Of a DNA stretch of 64,000 nt, positions 26,820 to 38,904 are shown piece by piece. Numbering within the stretch: the first letter of the stretch is position 1; each line of letters starts with the position of its first letter. Source of the stretch: Acanthosoma haemorrhoidale (Eukaryota > Arthropoda > Insecta > Hemiptera > Acanthosomatidae); NCBI GenBank assembly GCA_930367205.1, contig OV884011.1, positions 38,701,754-38,765,753 on the forward strand. Reading direction: 5' to 3'. The position numbers and the translations under genes were made by a program. The notes beneath the pieces were generated by a model. The model saw nothing but the letters and a program-made list of their open reading frames with translations. It was not told where the DNA came from and did not search any database.

Positions 26820-27855
26820 TTACTGTTAGCTAGAAGGGGCTTGGTTGAGACAAAAAAAATACTTTGTAATTTTTACAATTTTGTCCGACGCAGGTAAAAT
26901 ATTCATAGATCAATAGCATTGGAGGGGGGGGGGGGTTGTATGTAATCAAGCTGATGGAACCTAAAGTCCAGATTTTAGCTATGGTGAATATTTTTGAAAT
27001 TATACTTATTAACCTCGACCAGTCGCAACAAACACGGCTAAACCGTCAAAATGTTCGTTGGATGTTGTTTTTTTAGATCTCAGAAATGAAACTTTCAAAC
27101 AAGACTGACGAATAAGAACTTGAATCATTTTAGAATTTCACGCTATACATATGAAACGAAAACGCCTGAATAAATGACAACACTTCCCCGATATTAAATC
27201 ATCAGAACACTTGATCAAACAATAATAATATTGTTGCGATGACGCAGGTTTGTGTAAAGGCACAATGTCTACATACAGATATTTGACGAGCTGCTACCGA
27301 CTAGATATAAAGGTATAAGTAAATAAATTCTATAGTGTTTGTGTTTGGCTGTGATATATGCAAAAACCTTACAGATAGAATTATGTTTTCATCCATTTAT
27401 CCATGTTTATGTCAGTCTATCAGCCTTAGTATGACATGAGATTTTCGTTGTATGCATCATGATTTTCTTTAATTAATCGATTGTTTGATATCAAAAACAG
27501 AAGATATTTTGACTAGTGCATCAAATTTAAGATCTCAACGTCTTGGTAATAATTCTTGATGTAGATTTTTAATTCATGGAGTCATTTTGCTTACTAGTTG
27601 CAATAATAAAAAAAAAACTGCCACCAATGACACAAATTAACCAAATCATGATTAAACGTTTGATTTTTTTATTAAATAACTATTTAAAGTCAGTATAAAT
27701 TGTTACCATATTCAATACCTCACCTAAGATAATATAACTCTAGTAGCTCAGTTTTTTTAAACTTAAATTATGCTGCATTATCTCTTAGGATGAGGAATAA
27801 AGTAACTAACACTACTGAAAGAAGAAAAAGAATTAATAGCTGCTATTAACTCAAT
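26820..27855. other. No supported gene
   Basis: A G12 run is at 26924-26935. The rest is AT-rich with no recognisable coding or repeat structure. Confidence 0.5.
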
Positions 27856-27860
27856 TTTAC

Positions 27861-28000
27861 ATTATTATTATTATTATTATAATTACCTAAAGAAAAATAT
27901 AGTAGATGAGACAGACAGAGTTCGAACCTGGGACTTGCCTATCTTCACCCCGACAAGGTACACTAGCACTTCAACTACGACGTCAACTTTCGGTTGGTGT
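27861..28000 (-). repeat. tRNA-derived SINE, copy D
   Basis: On the minus strand an A-box-like segment (TCGTAGTTGAAGTGCTA, about 27965-27981) and a B box (AGGTTCGAACTC, about 27919-27930) are followed by the tail ATATTTTTCTTTAGGTAATT and an ATT repeat. The tail matches copies C, E and F. The 149-codon minus frame 28332-27883 runs through this SINE and is not a gene. Confidence 0.65.
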
Positions 28001-28394
28001 ACCATGAATTTTTTAGAAGATTTTTGTCTTAAAATAAATAACAATTGATTATAAAATTTTAAATTTCTTTGACTGGACCCATAAAGCTCAGGCAGATTGA
28101 CGCAGGGACAGGTGTTGGTGGGACTAGAAAAGCAGGCAAGTGGGTAGAAGACTTTCACCATTAACTGTTCGTGGCTCGCATCCTTCATGTAGCCCAGATA
28201 GTCAGTGAGACAGGACTGTACAGGATGGTTAGCAAACAGCCTTCCGATAGTCTTTGCACACTGTTCGTTCATTCGGCCGCGAACGCTCCTTTCACTCGCA
28301 ACTTCGCGAACACTGGAAGCGGGCAGAAACAACCGATTCCAGTCTCAATTGAGACGTGTCACTTGAGAAGAGAGATGTGTGTATAGGATTTTAT

Positions 28395-28685
28395 CGAGGC
28401 TGTGCAAAAAAAACAATATGACTTTTAGTAATTATAGTCAACTAAAGTCACAAGAAATATTACATATCAGGGACCCTACTCAATAGTATAGACTTTTTTT
28501 TTTAACTAACAACTAATTAATGGCGAATAAATATGCTTTTTGGAGATGACTGTATTTTTCATGCCTTTCACCACGCAAATGGAACCTACGTGTACAATTT
28601 CACCTCTATAGCTCGAACAGACGGTTCACAGAGACTGGCGCAGAGGTGAACACATAAGAGATTCTGGTTTTGAAAAAAAATATAG
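28395..28685 (+). repeat. Dispersed repeat family R, fullest copy
   Basis: Ordered blocks: GAGGCTGTGCAAAAA, AGTAATTATAGTCAACTAAA, AGGGACCCTACTCAATAGTA, CTATAGCTCGAACAGACGGT and AGATTCTGGTTTTG. The same order occurs at 39165-39420 and, with divergence, at 24290-24520. The element is about 290 bp and non-coding, with no clear polymerase III boxes. Confidence 0.6.
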
Positions 28686-28689
28686 ATAC

Positions 28690-30455
28690 TTTATTCTCAA
28701 TTTATATAATATTGTAAACAGATAAAATTTTAACAAAAACATAGCTCTGCTTATGTGATCTGTAGTGTGCTATTTATAATATCTTCGACGCTCAAAACTT
28801 TGAATTTTTTTTTATTTCATTTAAAATTACAGACTAATTCTATCGTTTGTACAACCCCCGTCGTATAACACACATGCTGTAAAGTAGAGCCTCTCTCTTC
28901 GGAATCAGGAATAATTCCTGATTTTTTTTGTTTAGTATTAGTTGTATTAGAACTATATCTAATAGCTGATATGACCAGGGGTTTTCCTCTATCAAGCGCT
29001 TTCCAAGGATAACTGGTAGTAAGTGATACAGCCGACAACTTGGCAATTTCCACGTCTATAGTTGTCTATGACTATACCAACTCCATCCAGTAGCTTTGTA
29101 TTTCTTACTTTTTAGACATTAATTACAAAAATTACGAACTAAATTGTATTTTCTTTTATACAAATTTTCAAAAATTGTGCACAATATCCCTCAGTATAAA
29201 ATTTCTTTATACTATTCATTCCTTGTAGCAACGTATTTTTTTCTGCTAACATGCTAATAATTATTAATTAAAATGGGATCTATCTTAAAATTTAAATTCC
29301 TCCTAGAGAGTTACCGGGCCGACATTTTTTACATATGCTTCACAAAATGTTATCTTAAGCGCAGACCAGACTGCTTTTATTTTGCTTAGTAAGCCATTAA
29401 AATTTCAGAACAATTGGACCACTTTTACGGCTCCTATCTTAGAACATATAGACAGAAGACTCGGCAATAGCAAAAACAGTCAACTTTAATCCCGGCTAAA
29501 AAAAAAATGCTATTACAATTTATTGCAAATAAATATTATTTTTCTGAATTTCATTTAACTAAATGAGATAACAGTGTAATACAAATATTTCTTGTTACCA
29601 AAAACCATCATGGAATTCAAAAATTGTATTCTCGAAATATGTTTATCAATGAATATATTAGTAGCAAGTCTGATCAAGTAGCAATATAATATATACTTGT
29701 GTAATACAATGAATGCAACGAGAAAGAACATTCACTGGTCACTCGCAGGAGCTTCAGGAGAATGAAAAATTCACTTTACGTCTTGGGAATTGAATTCAAT
29801 CACATTAGCACAACAAAGAATTAAAAAATTCGAACCAGAAGTAAAAATAAAATTATTTGATTTAATAGCCACGCCAACAAAGGGAGAGGCCCCACTTTCA
29901 AACAGGTACGAAGCTATAGTATTTATGCTCTATGAAGTTAAGTTTAATACTTATTAATAGGAAATACCCGGGCAAAAATAAATAAAATTCAGAAAGATTT
30001 CGCCAACTTCAAGATTTGTCAAGTCACAGCTCACAAGAAACGATACCTCCTCCCCCCCCAAAAGAAAAATTTTTTTTGGGAATCAAAGATTTTGCTTTGG
30101 TTTTCGTGTGGAACCGATTTTAAACAAACAACAATTGTCCTCTGAATTGAAAATTCGTCTAGAACAACTGAAAAATGTTGACACTTGCCAGGGATGTGAT
30201 TGTTTATTTTTTATTAGATTATTTCTTATTATTATACTAGTATTATTACACTCTTACACCAGTAAGAGTTTATTTGAATAATTGTTTAAAATCAATGCTT
30301 TTATTGACGGAAATTAAAAAAAAAAACATTTCAACCGTGAGTTCACGAGTTTTAATTTAACGTAAGATTTTCCATCCAAATTTGTGAATAATGTCGCGAA
30401 CTTTGCTTTATAGTAGCCTCATGACTTATTATTATTAATGATTAACATTTGAGGG
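28690..30455. other. No supported gene
   Basis: Only short AT-rich chance frames. Nothing structured seen. Confidence 0.5.
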
Positions 30456-30459
30456 ATGT

Positions 30460-30555
30460 TATCACAATGGTTTAATAGTTATTAGTCCAAGAAAAAAAAT
30501 ATTAAGAGCGCCAGAATTCGAACCAGAGACCTCCTCATTTCTTGTATATGTTATT
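30460..30555 (-). repeat. tRNA-derived SINE, copy F
   Basis: On the minus strand a B box (TGGTTCGAATTC, about 30512-30523) precedes the tail ATATTTTTTTTCTTGGACTA and ATAACTATTAA. The A-box end is lost or diverged. It is assigned by the tail it shares with the other copies. Confidence 0.55.
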
Positions 30556-31040
30556 ATTTGACAATATGAACTTTACAATAAAGTGAAGTTAGCAAATCAT
30601 CTAGCATGTGTATGCATATGTAGATTGGTTCATATTTCTAAGGATCCTGTAATACCTTGGTCATTTCCTTTTGAGATGGGTGGGAGGGTTGAGTCCTGCA
30701 ACTGAATTTCTACTTGTAATTGAGATTAATTGAAATGCTTGTTTCATAGATATAATAAATATTTATGTATGTTGTGTTTCGTTTGAAACGTAGCATGGAG
30801 AGGACGATTCCCTAAGAACTTATGATTGAAATCTCTTTAGCCTCAGGATATTGGATTATTTAGCCTCATTGGTCCAGATAGGTTTAATTAAGCAATTGTA
30901 CAGTGTGAGCTTGTTTTTTATAGTAATCATACAAATAATGCCGTACAAAGAAACAATCCTTGTAGTCTCCTTGGAGAGAGGTTATACAAGGTCAGCAAAA
31001 GACAACAGAAATTAACTAAGATTTCTCCTAGTCAATTTCT

Positions 31041-31160
31041 GTTTGGATGGATGGCTCAGTTGAAAGAGCGCCTAACCAAAGATCAGGATGCCTAGGTGCG
31101 AGTTCGAATCACGCCCCAGACAGTATATTTTATCTTTGGCTGATCATTATAAAACGAGTG
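31041..31160 (+). repeat. tRNA-derived SINE, copy B
   Basis: This is the best-preserved tRNA-like head: GTTTGG at 31041 can pair with CCAGAC at about 31117-31122 as an acceptor stem, with A box TGGCTCAGTTGAAAGA and B box AGTTCGAATCAC. The anticodon loop would be CCAAAGA, lacking the invariant U33, which argues against a working tRNA. The tail GTATATTTTATCTTTGGCTG follows directly, as in the other SINE copies. Confidence 0.7.
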
Positions 31161-31524
31161 GGACAGCATATCAAAACACTTTATTCATCATTTATATAGG
31201 ATTGGCACAGTATACAGCGTACTCCATTAATCCATAGGCACATTTTGAATTGAAAATCAATATATATGATAATAATTATGAATGAAACAAATTTAAACAA
31301 TAAGGTTCAAAAATAGGAAAATTTATGAAATTTAGGGAAAATTTAAGAAAATAGGGGTAAAAATTAAAAATATATAGATAGCACATTATATGTTAAATAT
31401 TTGTGATACCTATGATATATAATATGAAGGTATAACATATAGGAATCATAATTGCCTTCAAAAGCAGACTATCTCCTGGAAAATATAAATTAGACTATTT
31501 TTCGGTTGTTGTAAGCGATCAGTT

Positions 31525-31640
31525 AAAAAGATTAGAAATTGACTAAGCTTGTTGATCGCATGGATGTTTCAGTTCCGATCCCCAGCACCGACAGTAGATA
31601 TTTTCTTTAGCTAATTATTATTACGACTATAATAATGTAG
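31525..31640 (+). repeat. tRNA-derived SINE, copy C
   Basis: A degenerate head with a B-box-like CAGTTCCGATCCCC is followed by ATATTTTCTTTAGCTAATTA and TTATTACG. The tail is almost the same as in copy D. It lies about 400 bp from copy B in the same orientation. Confidence 0.6.
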
Positions 31641-31659
31641 TTTTATTATACCAACACTG

Positions 31660-34200
31660 GACTCACCATTTATCGATGCGAACAAATAGATATGGGCTAG
31701 CCAAAAAAGTGCGCTGAAAAGACACACTCTCATTTTTCATCCGTGTCGGGTTCACATCTCGGCAGCCTGCCGTTAGATCCAGTGCACATACTCTGTTAGG
31801 GCAACAAGGTCGGGAGGTCCTCTAGGATACACACGGTCACTGGCACCATCTGCGCATTACGTACGACGCGAGAGGAAGAACTTCCGGTGGACGCACAGAA
31901 CACAACCGTCGCGGACCTGGGCTTGTCTGGGACTGGCGGTGAGCCTCCGTGAGAGGGGGCACCGCCGCCGCTTCCCCGCCACTACATAGAGCATCCATCT
32001 TCCAACGTTCTCCAAGTATCTTATTATTATTATAAATTGGTACCCATACACGAGACTCAAAACTTAAAAGCTCAATCGAAGCTTCGCGCATCTAGCAGTA
32101 ATTTTCACAGCAAAAATCAACAAAATGACTAAACATTAAAGAAAAAAAGTTACAAATAAATAAACCAAAATAATAACGAATATTAAATTTTAACGAAACA
32201 AATTAATTAGGATTACTTGTCGTATACATGATGGCTGATTATTCCGTTAGAGCCAACAATAATATGGTCATTGGAAGATACAGTTTTCTTCGGTCGATCC
32301 TAATTTCTTTGAAGAATTCATTAGTTTTCTTTGGATTTGTGCCTCAAGCACTGCAACATATATCACGCACCTCTTACTGCCTTATTTCATACCCACTGTG
32401 GAACCTTTCACGCTTGGTAATAGTCCACATACAAAGTCATAAATGGACTTTTTTTCAGCTTCAACTTTGTCAGCTTGTTCGTGGCCATTTGTTTAAAATC
32501 TGACTGTTGGGTCCAGTAGCAAGGCCTTTTATATATTTTTCAAGTACCGCTATGATGCCAGGAAACCGAGTTCTGCAGAACTCTGCATGGCATGAACTAT
32601 CATTGTCTTGAAGAATCTCTATTTGCCTTCTTATGCCAGCGTCTTATGAGGAACAGAAAATCTCATCCCTCTATAGTTTAATGATATTTTGAAATAATAT
32701 TAAATAAATTTCACTTAAATAGATATTATATCAGTTGTATTAGATATGAAACCAATTTAAGAGACCTTGTCATTACGCATTACTTTGGGGTCTAGCTAGA
32801 TTACTACTTAGACTATTTTCAGATATTTTGCACATTGCTTAATCATCAGTCAGTTGGTAGTAGTTAGCAATAGAGAAAAATGTCAGTTGTTCTGTAGACT
32901 CAATAGAAGACAGTCTAATAAAAATTCAGACTCAAGAGAAGGCAGTTGAATTTAAAACTCAAAGGAGTAAAGTTGTTAAATAAGGAGAAAGGAGTGTATT
33001 GAGATCACGATCCAATGTGTACAGAAATAACTGAATTTGAAGTAATTGGGTTTCAGCGACATACCGTTAATATTTGAGAGTTACTGCCATAATAAGTGTA
33101 ATATCATATGTATAAAAATTAGTTCCAAAACATCCGTGATCTGCTGAAGGCAGTACAAAATATCATCCCAAAAAATTATAAAGACAGTCATAGAAAACAA
33201 CGCTGTAAATATATATAATTTATGATAATTTCACATTTTCAATCGGCAATAACGAACCAAGCTGAAATATAAGGTTTAAAATAAGTAAATACGTATTTTA
33301 ATTTTTCTTAAATCAATATCACATTTTTAACTCAAAAAAGCAAGATAATAGTGATCTATAAAACTATTCTTAAAACCAATCCGAATGTGTGGACTTGAAC
33401 TTTGAGAGACAAAAACACTCGGACATCGAACCCTTCCAATCAAAAGTCCTTATCACCATAATGATTGCTCCCTTCTGCGGGAATCTGACTAGCCGTTGCT
33501 ATTCAAAGAGGAAAATAACTGGAATAATCTCCTCTTTACCAAAAATTGCAAAGATCTTGAAGGGCCGAAGCTGTTTATTATATCTAGGAGTGTTGCAGTA
33601 AACTGGCATGTATGAGAATGTACGATGCTCACACGATCTACTCCAATACGTGGACATTAGCGATTATGCCAACGGTATTTGAAAGGAGAGAAGAAAAAAA
33701 AGGTAAAGGAAAGTTCCAAGAAAATATTGGTGCCAAGCAGGTGGCACTGATCAGACCAACTCGGAGTTACGGTGCGATATACCAAAATTTATTGGAACCC
33801 CAATGAAAAAAGGATACACACACGCAGTCAAAGTGAATGAACGATTAAAGAGGTTGCAAGAAGTTGGCGGATTAGCATGAGAAGAAGTTACACTATTTCG
33901 AGGATATAGAAATGGAGCAATTCGTGATCTCCTTCTTCTTTCTTCAAGCATCATGGGATCATGTTGAGTAATCAGCATTGACAGTTGTTGTGTCAACCTC
34001 TTTATCATGAATAATTAGAAGTTCTCCTCTTCTCGGTCCAGAAAATATTTGCCTGTTTCCATATTTTAATAATAAAAACCTTAAAGCGTCAGTTAAGAGA
34101 GGGGATAGGTAGTGTACGAAACAGCCGCAGGCACTAGGTGCCGTCGGAGCCACCCACCGCTGTCTGCCTATATAAGCAGCCCGATTTGGAACATTCGCCA
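31660..34200. other. No supported gene; one GC-rich block
   Basis: The block 31740-32000 is strikingly GC-rich, with frames on the minus strand but no motif I recognise; it may be a retroelement leader or an unidentified repeat. A TATA-like CTATATAAGCAG is at about 34168. The rest is AT-rich and unstructured. Confidence 0.45.
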
Positions 34201-35408
34201 ATTTTCTCACAACGCAAATCCGAGGCTTGATGGAACTCTGGAAAAAAACAAACTGGCATGAGCAACTTTGTAGCACTCACGATGATCACAGAAAGTTCTG
34301 GAAGCTGTTGAAGACTACAAAAACAAGGCAGCTACTGTCCGTCTTCGCGAAGGTGACAATGTTCTTACTGCTGAGGAACAGGCAAAAAAACTGGGCGACC
34401 ACTACGCTGGGGATATTAAGGCTAGGACGGGCTACTACCATCCACCTACTCCGGTAGGTAAAGAGCTAAACCACATGTTTATATCACCGAAGCAGCTCAA
34501 GGCGATTCTTCGCTGGTGTCAGGAAAACCAAGCCTCAAGGCACGACGGGATACAAAAAGTTCTGCTCAAACAAATGCCGAGGAGAGGGATAGTACAACTA
34601 GCAAACTTATACAGCTCTTGTATAAGATTGTGGTATTTTCCTAACAAATGAAAACAAGCCATCTTGTTTCCATTACTCAAGCCAGCAAAGAGCGAAGATC
34701 ACCCAGCCCACTACCCACTACCACCCGATCAGCTTGCTACCGCAAATGGGGATAATTTTAGAGAAAATTCTGTTGAACTATATCAAAAATTACTGCGCTG
34801 AAAATGACATCATTCCACCAGAACAGACTGGATTGAAATCCAGTCTGAGCACAGAACATCCCCTTCTAAAGCTACAGTCAGAAGCTAGACATAACTTGGC
34901 TAGAAACGTAGCCACGGCTACTATTTCGATTGACTGCACTCAAGCATTCGACTCGGTCTCCCACGGGACACTGTGTTAAATGCTCTGCAGCCTGGAATGC
35001 CCGGAGCAACTCTATTCAATTCTGGCTAGCTTCCTGAACAACAGATCGATGCGGGTGCGGGTGGGTGATAGCTTCTCCGAAGCTGTGCCACTGACCTGTG
35101 GAATACCCCAAGGAGCCCGGTATAAAAACACAACAATTACTGCTTTTGCTGATGACATAGCGGTGTACAGTAGCAGCATAAACGCCAAGGTAGCTCTTAG
35201 ACAGGCTGAAGTAGCCTGTAACCAGATCAGTGAGAGATTGGGGAGACTCAATATCTCTGTAAACGCGGGTAAGATTGACAGCGTAATTTTCTCTTTCCAA
35301 AACGGAAAAAGTCCGCTGCCTACTACTTATACTGTAGGGACGCAGCCAAACTCACCAGCCAACAACCTAGTATATTCGGGCACAAATGGACAGACACCTC
35401 CGTTTTAG

Positions 35409-35608
35409 TAATCATTTTGCGAGGAAGTTGAAGCAAACTCGCACGAAGTCTTACCGGCTTACGCATTTATTGACTTTGTAAGGTTCTTTTAAACTTCAAG
35501 AGGGGGTAGGGTTCCTATAGGTAACCCACCTAAACAAAATAACCTTACTGAGATAAGCTTATCTTACAGAATCACAAATACTTGACTTTAGTTTTTTCGG
35601 GCGCCAAT
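35409..35608 (-). mobile_element. Primer-binding site and leader of an LTR retrotransposon
   Basis: Read on the minus strand, the sequence just inside the LTR is AT followed by TGGCGCCCGAAAAAAC (about 35591-35606). Its first 11 bases match the primer-binding site used by elements primed with tRNA-Lys(UUU), TGGCGCCCGAAC. About 190 bp of non-coding leader follow before the sequence returns to the host LINE. No gag or pol is present. Confidence 0.55.
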
Positions 35609-36120
35609 TGTTATGTTTTATATCTGAGGTTAGATTAGATATAACAAAACTTTCTTTAGCTCTTTAATAAACCAGTCAGTAACAAATTACAGTGTTAGTA
35701 ACAATTTTCATTTACCTTTGCTATTATTTATATATTGATTAACTTTTAGTCCCTTTCTTCTAGCTTCATTCACTGTGACTGCCACGCGGTCAGTAAAATC
35801 CACTGCTATCACCTCAAACTTCCTCTCTTAATAAAATCCTTCTTCCTTCAATCCTTCTCCCATTTGTCCAATGACCACTCGACAAAATTCTTCAAGTTTC
35901 ACAATTTCACTCTCCTCATTCACCACTCTAACAAAAGAATCTTCAAAACTTCCCAAACTCCAAGTCTACCTCCAACTCGTCTCCCGGGGATAACCAGCAG
36001 AACAACCACCTCGCCATCTTGTTTTCCAAGCACCCCCTCCTTTTCCCAACTCGTTTGCCGCCTTTTATGCCCGCTAATTTCAAATTTAAATCAAATGCAA
36101 ATCATCTAAATATTACAACA
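35609..36120 (-). repeat. LTR of a tRNA-Lys-primed retrotransposon
   Basis: A 512-bp segment beginning TGTTGTAAT and ending AACATAACA on the minus strand has the TG...CA ends and short TGTT/AACA inverted termini of an LTR. A primer-binding site sits immediately 3' of it in that orientation. Only one LTR is seen, so the element is truncated. It lies inside the Jockey-like LINE and is therefore the younger insertion. Confidence 0.6.
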
Positions 36121-36819
36121 ATATGAACAAAATTTATGATCCTGTTGGCGACCTATCCTGACTTAAAATTTTAGACCCCTTACAACTTCCCTCAATTGGT
36201 CACTGCACCTAAAGTTCATGATTTATAAGAGTGTGCTCAGGCCTGCTTTGCTGTATGGTGCACCACTTTTTCGTCATCTGACGTATAAGACAGCTTGGCG
36301 ACTCCGACAATTCCAAAATGGTATACTGATGAAAGTGGTCAGACATACTTCATTCGAGCAACCTAGCAACAGTGATCTTCATGAGGTTTTTGATCTGCCT
36401 ACGGTGGATGAATTCATTCAACGTAGACATATCAAATTTTTCGACTCATTACAGTACTTGACAAACCCGGTGTTTAGCACGATAACCCCCGATCCGTTCC
36501 CCTATCGATGGCAGGACGCAGTCGAGGTAGGAACGCTTTTTAACTGGTCTTTAGGTTCTAGTTTTTAGTTTGTAAGTTTTCCCATGTTGTAAACCAAAGG
36601 TGAGCCCCATCACCTAGTCCTGTCTATTTGATATTGTATTTTTTAACTGTAAAAAGAAATTTTATTTTGTAATTCTACCCTCCTTCAAATGCATCAAAGT
36701 ATGCAGCAAGAGGAGCAATTTTCTGTAAATATTGTTCATTATGTAAACATAATGAAATAATATGTTGTAAACATTTTTGAATAAAAGGGGTTTTGGAAAA
36801 AAAACAAAAACCCATAGGT

Positions 36820-37420
36820 CCTTCCAACTACGGCTCTCTGGACTGTTACTTGCAGCTGCACTGATGTTTCTAGATTTGGCCTTCTCATTTATGAAAACCT
36901 CTGAATCTCTCTTTCCTAACCTCGCTATGTTTTAGCCCGGCCTTGTCAGACCCCACGCTTTCCTAGTGGGCTTCTCTGCCTTCGACTCGCTAAAACTAGC
37001 ACCTCCTTGGAAGAGATTTCTTCCTTGCGGACGACGGTCACCTGGGGCCCTACAAACTACCTAGTAGTGTTTCCCCCAGTGATCCAGACTGCCTCTCTAT
37101 GGTTCACACTCGCCTTTGGGATCCGGACGGTTCCTACCCTTAGATACCGAGTGTGAGTGAATTCGTGGTCATTCCAAGACCACATAAACTACCTATAATA
37201 TCTACCCTGTTCCTCTTCTCCTGAACATAGTGCTTTGTCAGGGCACACCTTCTAAGATCTTATGGAGTCAGATCAATACGAATAAAGCTGCCCGCTGACT
37301 AGGCCCCCAGCAAAGGTCAAAGACCACCCATTTTATCTCTTAAAATGGGACAGTGGCCGGGTTCTAATGACCCTAGCCCGCGCCGGGCGTCCTCCTCCCA
37401 CCTTGGGGACACAATTCCCG
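36820..37420 (-). repeat. GC-rich repeat, related to 56160-56340
   Basis: On the minus strand this contains ATCTGACTCCATAAGATCTT, then GTGCCCTGACAAAGCACTATG, and a GTCGGGAATTGT block. These correspond in inverted order on the plus strand to ATCTGACTCCATATCTGATA, GTGCCCCGACAATGCACTATG and GTCGGGAAATGT at 56157-56315. It may be the leader of an unidentified retroelement. Confidence 0.5.
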
Positions 37421-37559
37421 ACAATCATCTTAGAACACATTTCCTCATAAATGTTTAAAATTCCACAAAAAAATATTATCACGCCCTAATTCCATGGCAA
37501 ACTCACTATTTAGCATCACAAACACACTCACCGTGTCCTCAATATCTTCAATAATTGAC

Positions 37560-37925
37560 CTGTTATTGGAAGTCTTGCCGCTGACAAGTATTCTCCCTTT
37601 CAGTCCAGAGCTTCTGCGGCTCTCTTTCAGTCCCCACAGTCACAATCAAGAAGTTATGTAGCTCAGCAAGCAGCAAGGAGGATCTCCCTGACCCCTACCC
37701 CCCTCCCCCCATAGCCATGAAGTTACCAATCCAGCAGAATAGTTTTATTCCTTGACTTAGCAGATATGTCTGTATTGTATGTATGTTGTAAATACTGTAA
37801 AATGAGAGATTGAATGGACTATTGTAAGCATAGTGTGAATGAGATCATTTATCCCAATTATTCATTACCCTTTTAGGGCAGATTGTAATTTTTTTCAAAT
37901 AAAAATTTTCTATGTAATGAGATTG
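37560..37925 (+). mobile_element. LINE-like 3' terminal fragment
   Basis: The last 150 bp align with 6810-6940, ending in ATTCATTACCCTTTTAGGGC, AGATTGTAA and an A-rich tail. The upstream part does not match, consistent with independent 5' truncation. A C-rich tract lies at about 37695-37710. Confidence 0.45.
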
Positions 37926-37929
37926 AGTC

Positions 37930-38900
37930 CATAACCCACCCTTCAATAATTCTAAATCCCATCAAACTCAACAGAAGTTCTTCAAACTTCCCAGAGCAAC
38001 CCATAGGGTCAAATACAGGTCCAATTTCAGCATAGGGTCACCCAGTCCATAACCTGCACTCAAAAAACTCATTTTTTTTTTTGTCACTTATAGACTCTAT
38101 GCGCTGCATTGCCAGTTTAAATCAATCATAAGAGGTCCAACAATGATCAAACTCAAGAAATTGATTCACTTTTGTGTTGAGTCAATTTTGAAACCCAAAT
38201 CAAAATTCATATATAAGGTCACATTATTTATTTTGTTAATAAAACAACTTTTACTAAAAAGATTGATTTATTACTTTGTGAATTTTATTATTACTTTATA
38301 TTATACATAATCGGTGACCTAGAAACAATTCTAAATCTGTAATCATACTGGAAACACACACACAGGCCTCTTCTGTTAATAAATTTGATGAAAATCTATC
38401 ATCATTCTTACATTGGTCTAAGCGGATAACCCAACAAATATATCCTCTATACCCTAACAGAATGTCACCTAAACCTTTTCTACCAAACAGATCACATAAG
38501 GGAAAAATAAATATGCGTAATATGCTGCTTGCTTAGCCTTGGAACCCTACAAATTCACAAAACAAATTCAAAGGTTACATATTTTCTCAAAACTGTATTA
38601 CTTATTCATTTATACCCGTTGCTTTGAGTACCTTAATATATAAAGATCCTCTGCTGTGCAGATGTTGTCTTCAAGCAGTAAAAAGTAACTTAAAACTTAA
38701 TGTAGAAAATTAGTGATACTTAATATCAGACGGGAGAAAAGGACCTTTTACAAGACAAGACCTTACATGTTACCATCACTGCATCCATCATTTAATGGGG
38801 TTGAAAACTCTTAAATAAAAGAAAATAATTAAAGTCAAGTGTATAGTATCACTTAATTAAGGGTTTGGTTATGTTGAAGAAAAAAACAATTTTATTGACA
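37930..38900. other. No supported gene
   Basis: AT-rich. A GAGTCCATAACCCAC motif recurs loosely about 120 bp later, but I see no clear repeat structure or coding sequence. Confidence 0.45.
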
Positions 38901-38904
38901 GTTT

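Larger units (their letters stand above)
34210..36812 (+). pseudogene. Jockey-like LINE reverse transcriptase, dead and split
   Basis: Coding sequence resembling the LINE reverse transcriptase region runs from about 34227. It shifts frame near 34345, has an in-frame TGA at 34649-34651, and continues through LLPQMG and TISIDCTQAFDSVSH. The next frame (34980-35408) holds GIPQGA and FADDIAVYS. The spacing from PQG to FADD is far shorter than normal, so part of the palm domain is deleted. At about 35409 the LINE is broken by an LTR retrotransposon end. It resumes near 36215 with IYKSVLRPALLYGAP, the usual post-RT segment, and ends in a 3' UTR with GAATAAAAGGGGTTTTGG and an A-rich tail near 36810. 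Confidence 0.8.

Noticed and set aside
27883..28332. 149-codon open frame on the minus strand
   Set aside because: It runs through the tRNA-derived SINE at 27861-28000 and has no domain; a chance frame.
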